From: an uncultured Collinsella sp.
GTDB lineage: Bacteria > Actinomycetota > Coriobacteriia > Coriobacteriales > Coriobacteriaceae
NCBI GenBank assembly: GCA_958423535.1
Contig: CATZRJ010000023.1
Span: 1-29,620 of the forward strand
DNA: 29,620 nt
Direction: 5' to 3'
Shown here piece after piece: positions 24,496 through 29,620 of this stretch. Positions within the stretch are counted from its first letter, which is position 1, and each line of letters begins with the position of its first letter. A program made the translations under genes and the position numbers. The notes beneath the pieces were generated by a model that was given only the letters and a program-made list of their open reading frames with translations, had not been told where the DNA came from and did not search any database.

Positions 24496-24603
24496 CTTTG
24501 GCTCCCATCCCGCAGGTATCGGTGGAAATAATCCAATTTTGCGAGAAGGCGCCTCGTGGCGGTAGTGCCGTTCAAGGGTCAAAATGTCCAAATTGATTGA
24601 GCG

Positions 24604-24627
24604 AAGCGCCGGGGTTCCGGAGCGCTT
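24604..24627. repeat. Hairpin between the LuxR and surface-protein genes
   Basis: AAGCGC and GCGCTT enclose an inner CCGG/CCGG pairing in the 156-bp gap on the transcript from luxR to the surface gene. No T-tract follows. It may reduce read-through or protect a message end. Confidence 0.4.
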
Positions 24628-24651
24628 TCGATGCGCTTGGCAGTCCGGTCG

Positions 24652-25656
24652 CTAACGCAACATATGCGCGACCAGCTCGGCGCGTGTGCCGATGCCAAGC
24701 TTTGCGTATACGCCGGATAGGCGGTTTTTGACGGTGCCCGGCGATACACCCATATGACGAGCGATTTCGGCATTGGTCCACCCACGGCAGGCGAGCATGG
24801 CCATGGTGAATTCCGTGGTCGTTAGGTCGTCGGCCACGTCCTCGCCCGAATCGGGGTTGTGGATGCGCCGCCAACCGTAGCTGAATCGATACGTAATCTC
24901 GATGATGCGTGCGAAATCGTCAGGGTATTGCGATTTTAGGCATGCCTCGATGAGCCCCTGTAAAAGGCCGTGGTGCTCGCCAATGAGCTCGATAAGGCCG
25001 TCGGGACGCGCAATGTTCCAAGCAGCTCCGAAATGCGTTTTTGCGGCGTCGATGTCCTTGAGGCTCATGCATGCCATGGAAGCTGCCAGGTGCAGGAACA
25101 GTTCCGAGATCGGATAGCTTCCCTGTTTCATGATCAGGGCATTTTCCGCCATGCCTAGGCTGCGGCCGTATTCGCCGTGCAGATACAGGGCATGCGCCAT
25201 CACGTAGCTGGCGAACAAGCGCAGACCTTCGGGCAGATGCGCCGCAAGCGGATAAAACTCTTCGGCGGAATACGGGGAAGGCAAGCGCAGCAGGACGCTC
25301 GCGGCGGAGGCGAACAGGATATGCATGGCGTGGACGGCAGGCGATTCCTCGTCAGGTGGCGTATCGAGGATGCCCGCAAGGCAACGGCGGGCATCGGCGA
25401 TACGGTTGAGCGACAGACTGGCATATCCGCAGATAAAGCATGCGGAATAGCGCAGTGCGGGGTCGGTGGCGTCAAGATAGGGGCGTGCTGTCTCGGCGGC
25501 GAGCGTGGCCTGTCCGCGAAAGTACAGCGCTTCTGCCGTGGCGATGGTGCGTGAATCGGGGTCGGAAATGCCTGCAACCGCAGCGTCAATCTGGCCCGGC
25601 ACAAAGGCAGTGCACATCAACGGCATGGGAATGCGCGGGTAGCCATCGCAGTCCAT
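24652..25656 (-). CDS. LuxR-type (helix-turn-helix) transcriptional regulator
   Basis: This 334-residue protein ends in a LuxR/GerE DNA-binding domain over its last 65 residues (LTTTEFTMAMLACRGWTNAE, IARHMGVSPGTVKNRLSGVY). The preceding 260 residues are alpha-helical, rich in alanine and leucine, and look like a TPR-like sensor region. There is no response-regulator phosphate site and no Walker motif. The ATG at 25656 follows GGGAGATGGAAG; an in-frame TTG 24 nt upstream is less likely. It lies directly upstream of the surface-protein gene on the same strand and probably controls it. The signal is unknown. Confidence 0.85.
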   Translation of the reverse strand: MDCDGYPRIPMPLMCTAFVPGQIDAAVAGISDPDSRTIATAEALYFRGQATLAAETARPYLDATDPALRYSACFICGYASLSLNRIADARRCLAGILDTPPDEESPAVHAMHILFASAASVLLRLPSPYSAEEFYPLAAHLPEGLRLFASYVMAHALYLHGEYGRSLGMAENALIMKQGSYPISELFLHLAASMACMSLKDIDAAKTHFGAAWNIARPDGLIELIGEHHGLLQGLIEACLKSQYPDDFARIIEITYRFSYGWRRIHNPDSGEDVADDLTTTEFTMAMLACRGWTNAEIARHMGVSPGTVKNRLSGVYAKLGIGTRAELVAHMLR

Positions 25657-26247
25657 CTTCCATCTCCCAACAGCTGGCAACTATAGCGACAATTGTACTC
25701 CTGTTGCTCGGGACTGGAATTGTTGGGCATTGCCTACGATTATGTCGAACGCATAAAGGAAGAGTCTATTGGCGATGCTCTCAAGGTGGCTACCGAAGCC
25801 AAGCTGACCTCGATATTAGGAAAAATTGCCACCCCTGCAAAAAGCTCTGTCGCAGTGATGGGAAACGCATCTTCTGGGCATTCCGGCGTCTCCAGCTAGC
25901 GCTGGACTGCTGCTGTCGCCTGCGCGTTGGCGAGCGGGGCGTGGGGACCGTCCGGCGACCAGCGGTGACGGGCGAGCCCTGCCGCGTGCGTGGGCCTCCA
26001 TCGGCGTAGACCCATGACCCCTATGGCATCGGAGAAGTCCACCATCGCGTCTAGGACCTTACCGTCCGGCACGCCCAGCCTAGCGGCTCCCTTGAACCCA
26101 AGGTTGAAGGGGGGTGTTGTACAGGGCATATGGGGCCGAGTGGAAGTGGATCAAAAGAGCGTTACTTGACGTTTCATGCATAATGCCAACCGCCCCGCGA
26201 TATCACGTTCGCAGCGCGCAGGGGCCGGAGAATCTTCGCGATGAGAG
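25657..26247. other. Intergenic region with unassigned gene fragments
   Basis: No complete gene is visible. On the plus strand, 25717-25899 reads ELLGIAYDYVERIKEESIGD and then ALKVATEAKLTSILGKIATP before a TAG. It looks like natural protein without a start. On the minus strand, 25896-26060 reads DAIGVMGLRRWRPTHAAGLA followed by RHRWSPDGPHAPLANAQATA. I could assign neither. The region is lower in GC than the PadR operon and is probably debris from accessory genes. Confidence 0.4.
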
Positions 26248-26276
26248 TTGACGTCTAATACCTTGCATCGTATAGT
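26248..26276 (+). promoter_or_regulatory. Promoter of the PadR operon with possible operator
   Basis: TTGACG (26248-26253) and TATAGT (26271-26276) are 17 bp apart, a near-consensus promoter. Directly downstream, GTGTATAGCATAGTATATG repeats TATAG/TATA half-sites that could bind the PadR protein for autoregulation. Confidence 0.65.
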
Positions 26277-26313
26277 GTGTATAGCATAGTATATGACGAG
26301 AGGAGGTGTGCGG

Positions 26314-26634
26314 ATGGAGGCACAGATGAAGCGCGGCTTCCTGGAGGCCTGCGTGCTCGCGGCCGTCTCCGGCGAGGAGTCCTACGGCTACCAGATTGTG
26401 AAGGACGTACCGGCGAGCATGGGGCTTACGGAGTCGACGCTCTACCCGCTGCTCAAGCGCCTGGAGAAGGCCGGATGCATCACGGCGCGCTCCGCCGAGC
26501 ACAACGGGCGGCTGCGCCGGTACTACCGCATCACGGACGACGGGCGAGCGCGCATCGAGGAGTTCCTGGCCGAGTGGCCGTCCGTACGGGAGATTTACGC
26601 ATACGTTGAGGAGGCGCACCATGACGCGCGATGA
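26314..26634 (+). CDS. PadR-family transcriptional regulator
   Basis: This 106-residue winged-helix protein matches PadR subfamily 1: MKRGFLEACVLAAVSGEESY, then the recognition region ESTLYPLLKRLEKAGCIT and the wing RRYYRITDDGRARIEEF. The start at 26314 is chosen for GAGGAGGTG upstream. Its stop overlaps the next start by 14 nt. PadR-DUF1700-DUF4097 operons are a common module, and PadR usually represses its own operon. Confidence 0.92.
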   Translation: MEAQMKRGFLEACVLAAVSGEESYGYQIVKDVPASMGLTESTLYPLLKRLEKAGCITARSAEHNGRLRRYYRITDDGRARIEEFLAEWPSVREIYAYVEEAHHDAR

Positions 26635-27244
26635 GTTCCTGGGCCGGCTGGGCGAGCTGCTCTCCTGCCTTCCGGCCGAGCAGGTGGAGGAGACCAAGGC
26701 TTTCTACGCGGAGGCCATCGCCGACCGCATGGAGGACGGTATGAGCGAGGAGGAGGCCGTGGCCGCCATGGGCACGCCCGGCGAGGTGGCGGAGGCCACG
26801 CTCGACGACCTGCCCGCCGTGCCGCGCGCAATCGCGAGGACGCGCCGGCGCAGCACCGCGCTGCTGTGGGTGCTGGCCATCGTGGGCTCCCCGGTGTGGG
26901 TGCCGCTGCTCGCCGCCTTCGCCGCCGTGGCCGTCACGGTCTATATCTGCATCTGGGTGCTGGCGCTCTGCGTGTGGATCGTCGCGGCGGCACTCGGGGG
27001 CGCGGGCATAGTTGGGCTCCTGCTTGCCGTAAGCGGCGTCACCATCGGCCACTTCCCGTACGCCCTCGCCTCGGCGGGCGTGGGGCTCGGCCTCGTCGGC
27101 GTGGCTCTCTTCGTTGGTGCTGGCGCTTGGGCCGCCTCAAAACAAATTGCGCGCCTCTCGGCGCTCTGGGCGAGGAAGGCCGCCTCGCCCTTCTGGAAGA
27201 ACAGGGGCGAGAAAGGCGGCGCTGCCGCGCACCTCGCAGCGTAG
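26621..27244 (+). CDS. DUF1700 family membrane protein
   Basis: This 207-residue protein starts MTRDEFLGRLGELLSCLPAE, the DUF1700 signature, with a helical cytosolic domain containing MSEEEAVAAMGTPGEVAEA. Three to four hydrophobic segments follow (about residues 80-170), then a basic tail. It is probably an inner-membrane partner in the PadR-controlled module. The start overlaps the PadR gene, with GAGGAGGCGCACC as ribosome binding site inside that gene. Exact function unknown. Confidence 0.88.
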   Translation: MTRDEFLGRLGELLSCLPAEQVEETKAFYAEAIADRMEDGMSEEEAVAAMGTPGEVAEATLDDLPAVPRAIARTRRRSTALLWVLAIVGSPVWVPLLAAFAAVAVTVYICIWVLALCVWIVAAALGGAGIVGLLLAVSGVTIGHFPYALASAGVGLGLVGVALFVGAGAWAASKQIARLSALWARKAASPFWKNRGEKGGAAAHLAA

Positions 27245-27259
27245 AAAGGAGTGAGTACC

Positions 27260-27514
27260 ATGACCAGCGCGAAGAAGATCTACCTCGCCGTGGCGGGCGG
27301 GCTCGTTGCCGCGGGTGTTGTCCTCGCGGGCATTGGCTTTATCGCTTCGGGCTTCGACCCGGCCGTGTTCACAACCCACATCGACACGCGCGACAGCACC
27401 ATCGTGCTCGGCGGCGTCGAGGTGGACGAACACGAGAGTATCCCGTTCATCAGCCAGCTCGCCAATCTGGGCGAGATCGACACCTCCGGCGTCGCGGATC
27501 CCGCCGCGCCCTAG
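27260..27514 (+). CDS. Short membrane-anchored protein, probably a truncated DUF4097-type gene
   Basis: The 84 residues begin MTSAKKIYLAVAGGLVAAGV, one membrane helix, followed by a short external part (VFTTHIDTRDSTIVLGGVEV) ending at GVADPAAP. GAAAGGAGTGAG precedes the ATG, 15 bp after the DUF1700 stop. In comparable operons this position holds a much longer DUF4097 adhesin-like protein with a similar N-terminus. Here the repeat region is missing, so I infer a truncation, though a short form cannot be excluded. Confidence 0.6.
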   Translation: MTSAKKIYLAVAGGLVAAGVVLAGIGFIASGFDPAVFTTHIDTRDSTIVLGGVEVDEHESIPFISQLANLGEIDTSGVADPAAP

Positions 27515-27675
27515 GCGCAGCGAGCCCGGGCGCTCTGCCCGCCAAGCTGCGTAAGCCGGCGAAACCCGAACCTCAACCTCTACGCAACTGGCCCCAAGCC
27601 TGCGCCGATTCGCTCTCAGCGCCGCGCGGGGGCCCGTGACGCATGCCCAAAAAGGTACGAGGAGAAAGGAACGCG

Positions 27676-27771
27676 ATGACGACAACCACGCCCTTCCGCC
27701 TTCACGGGGTCACGCAGGACCGGAAGCGACTGGACCGTGCGGTGGGGCTGTGCTTGGATTGGCTACACTGA
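27676..27771 (+). pseudogene. 31-residue ORF, possibly a PspC-like gene remnant
   Basis: ATG 27676, with GAGGAGAAAGG upstream, encodes MTTTTPFRLHGVTQDRKRLD followed by RAVGLCLDWLH. The pattern (R..R/H..T.DRK...GL..WL) is loosely like the start of a PspC domain, which often accompanies PadR/DUF1700 genes. The core residues GVCGGLA are degraded, so this is a weak call. The gap 27515-27675 shows nothing else I recognise. Confidence 0.3.
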
Positions 27772-27927
27772 TATGGACAGTTCCGTGAGGGGCGCGAGAG
27801 ACGGGACTCTGGGGAGATCTTCGAGGAGGAGTGTCTCGACTGGAAACGCGGGTTCAGTGGAGCAGGAACCTAATCTCTGTCTCTCTTGCTTTTTTGATTT
27901 GTTGAGAAGCCGGCATTTGGGGGCATT

Positions 27928-28611
27928 TTGGATAGCGAACAGTTCAAACAAGAAGCTGAGAAAATAGAACAAAGCCTGAGTGCCTTGAGAGTCGCCGAGC
28001 GCAATGCAGTGATTCCCTTCATGAACGGCGACTTTACCCAATGGGATCTATATCTGGCATCCTCCTCTGAGTATGCGATGAGACTGATAGACGGATTCAT
28101 CTCCATGCTCGAGTCGAGGAATCTTGTTTGCGTCGCCCAGCTTCTCCGCGCACAGGTTGGAGTCTGCCTGCGGACATTCGCATTATTCGCCGCCGAAGAC
28201 CAGGATGACTTTCTCAAGCAGGTGTTTCAAGGTGTGCCTGTGAACAAGCTGAAAGATTTCTCGGGTGAGAAGATGTCCGATGGAAGACTTCAAGACTTAC
28301 TCGAGAAGTTCGATCCAAAGGTAAAAGATGTATACAAGGTGACGTCTGGATTCGTCCACTTCTCCATTGATATTCTGCCGAGCATGGGTGTGCCTGGGGA
28401 GGGCTATGAGGTCGAGTTTAATTTTGGAGCCGAGCCCAACGAGAGAAACAATGCGCCTCTCGTGGAATGCGGCAAGGCGTTCTGCCACTATGTCGACCTG
28501 CATCTCCAGATGCTCCATAAGGTGATTGCTTCGGATGAATGGTATGCCGATCGATTCCGTATCGATTCCGATGGTCCTGCAGACGAGGCCTCGAAAAGCG
28601 AGAAGGTGTAG
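27928..28611 (+). CDS. Hypothetical protein, AT-richer orphan gene
   Basis: The 227-residue soluble, mostly helical protein has no signal peptide or membrane segment. The start is a TTG at 27928 with GGGGG 4 nt before it; no ATG with a better site is nearby. Two blocks look structured: LYLASSSEYAMRLIDGFISM through LRAQVGVCLRTFALFAAEDQ, and VYKVTSGFVHFSIDILPSM. The SGFVHFS histidine recalls DUF5677/HEPN-like helical proteins, but that is a guess. Base composition is clearly lower in GC than the PadR operon, and debris lies on both sides, so it is probably an accessory gene acquired by transfer. Confidence 0.65.
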   Translation: MDSEQFKQEAEKIEQSLSALRVAERNAVIPFMNGDFTQWDLYLASSSEYAMRLIDGFISMLESRNLVCVAQLLRAQVGVCLRTFALFAAEDQDDFLKQVFQGVPVNKLKDFSGEKMSDGRLQDLLEKFDPKVKDVYKVTSGFVHFSIDILPSMGVPGEGYEVEFNFGAEPNERNNAPLVECGKAFCHYVDLHLQMLHKVIASDEWYADRFRIDSDGPADEASKSEKV

Positions 28612-28862
28612 GTCGAACGCATTGACGCTGCCTTGACAGCATCCCGATATGATAACGAATGGGAGGTTCCCTGCGAAATGTGCGCCTCTGTATATTCTCG
28701 CTAGGACGCCCTCGACCGATAAGGCATCGTTGAGTTCAATTTGAGTTCAGCTCGGGTGCCTGAAAATCGCCCAACTCTGATAAAAGGGGAGACGACGGTA
28801 CACCACGTAGACGAGAGGCTATGGAAGTGCACGATTTGATTATATTGGCGCGCTAAACCGCC

Positions 28863-29092
28863 CCGCTGCCCAACTTGAACTCCGCTCACGCGTGTATGGG
28901 GCTGCGAGAGGTAACGGCCTGCGGCCTCCTTTGTGTGCTCGATGATATCTTCGAGCATGCCGGGCATGGCGGAGACATTCGCTGCAATCCAGCCGTGTTC
29001 AAGCGCCGTTTCGGATAGGAGCGAGAGGGGGGCTGTCTTGCCCGTTTCCCTTGCACCCGTAAAGATGGTTGACAGTTTGGGGCCTCCCGTGT
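28863..29092 (-). pseudogene. Decayed internal fragment of a second AAA ATPase gene
   Basis: About 230 bp match the intact ATPase gene (about 13660-13885) at roughly 87% in the best part. The encoded residues include LSTIFTGARETGKTAPLSLL (Walker A, with one Gly changed to Glu), HGWIAANVSAMPGMLEDIIE and SQPHTRVSGVQVG. The N-terminal 38 codons and everything after about codon 113 are missing, and no start codon is present. Dead. Confidence 0.8.
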
Positions 29093-29142
29093 CTTTAGCT
29101 TTTACCGCGCTAGATGCCTCATGGAAACTGTTGGACTTTAAT

Positions 29143-29190
29143 CAGACAGACCCAGCATGTCGTTTTCCTCCATGAGGACATCGGCTAAAA
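29143..29190 (-). pseudogene. Remnant of a topoisomerase A subunit C-terminus
   Basis: Minus-strand codons read ADVLMEENDMLGLSD then TAA. The intact ParC-like protein ends GALMKENDMPSLFD. The DNA matches 14247-14291 at about 36 of 45 positions. It lies directly before the ATPase fragment, in the same order and orientation as in the intact locus. Confidence 0.65.
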
Positions 29191-29204
29191 CCGCAACACC
29201 TATG

Positions 29205-29609
29205 CTTGTTTAAGCAAACCTCCTGATAGTCGTGGAGCTGCTGTAGCCCGACATGCAGGAGATCGCTCGGCTTAAACACCGGATGCCGCATCCGCGAAAC
29301 GAGTTGCGGTGCACCCTGTTCCAAAAGGCTGCCAAGTACCATGGCGTGAGCGTTGGGGTAGCCATCATTCAGCGTGGATACATCCGGATGCGCATAGATC
29401 CAGACGATTCCAACGTTCTCGTATTTCCCGTGCAGGTAATCGAAGAGGGCAAGCGACACCATACAGTTGCCGCCGACGGTCACGACTCTGTCGGGGTTTG
29501 CTGCCGTAAGCTTCCTCTGCGCATCCTGAATCCCCGCCAGGACTTCGTCCTCGGCATAGATGCGAACTGTGGAGTGGGAAGGATAAACTGGACTTTCTTT
29601 TAAGGATCC
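29205..29609 (-). pseudogene. Arginase/agmatinase-family fragment
   Basis: The open frame reads SPVYPSHSTVRIYAEDEVLA, then VVTVGGNCMVSLALFDYLHG and VGIVWIYAHPDVSTLNDGYP. This is the core of the ureohydrolase fold, where GGDxS and WxDAHxD carry manganese ligands. Here GGD has become GGN and the first Asp of DAHxD is Tyr. The N-terminal third is cut by a TGA at 29610-29612 near the window edge. The C-terminal DxD region is missing, replaced after about 29205 by the topoisomerase remnant. Inactive as read. Confidence 0.65.
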
Positions 29610-29620
29610 TCAAGCGTATT

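Noticed and set aside
28622..28656. A sigma-70-like promoter with TTGACA and TATGAT
   Set aside because: The two hexamers are only 9 bp apart, and the alternative -35 gives 20 bp; no gene start follows.
1..29620. tRNA, rRNA and CRISPR arrays
   Set aside because: I looked for cloverleaf-type arms, rRNA-like blocks and regularly spaced repeats of 25-40 bp and found none. The only tandem array is the 19-bp triplet at 14007.

Overview
The window looks like a chromosomal stretch of a Coriobacteriia genome, most likely Collinsella or a close relative. The evidence is the GC-rich coding sequence, LysR and LuxR regulators of the type common there, secreted-flavodoxin debris, and a ParE/ParC-like pair that reads as a divergent second type IIA topoisomerase. 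The genus is inferred from protein style; no database search was possible. Several segments are clearly lower in GC or decayed (about 290-830, 7680-8930, 9400-9500, 25660-26200, 27840-29620) and read as accessory DNA.

Layout. (1) 1-700: the end of a plus-strand gene with its terminator, then the 3' half of a yjdF gene. (2) 713-3030 (minus): three SAM-dependent methyltransferase genes, with an inverted repeat in front and a terminator behind. (3) 3345-7673: an oxidoreductase locus on the minus strand (aldo/keto reductase, flavodoxin remnant, second aldo/keto reductase, iron-type alcohol dehydrogenase) with a divergent LysR regulator. (4) 7680-8930: debris comprising a decayed MerR tail, the 5' half of yjdF, strong hairpins and a small membrane ORF. 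(5) 8936-12794: a VOC protein, an IS3-type remnant, a MerR regulator and its likely targets (carboxymuconolactone decarboxylase/cupin fusion, alpha/beta hydrolase), then an FMN-reductase-like protein. (6) 12903-18611 (minus): an AAA-type ATPase behind three exact 19-bp repeats, and the topoisomerase operon with its own promoter and terminator. (7) 18996-25656: a lipoprotein; a very large Tat-exported, probably sortase-anchored surface protein broken by one amber codon; and a LuxR-type regulator. (8) 26248-27771: a PadR/DUF1700 operon whose third and fourth genes are short or truncated. (9) 27928-29620: an AT-richer orphan gene, then a decayed second copy of the topoisomerase-3'-end/ATPase junction, fused to an arginase-family fragment.

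How the parts fit. The regulators sit next to their likely targets: LysR with the reductases, MerR with the decarboxylase/hydrolase pair, PadR with DUF1700, and LuxR with the surface protein. The most striking feature is mosaic decay. yjdF is split into two halves 7.4 kb apart that overlap by about 105 bp, the MerR tail is duplicated, and the ATPase/topoisomerase junction is duplicated. No rRNA, tRNA or CRISPR array was recognised. I did not find a convincing complete new defence or biosynthetic system. The best candidates for new biology are the repeat-controlled ATPase and its decayed twin, the divergent topoisomerase pair, and the three-methyltransferase operon.
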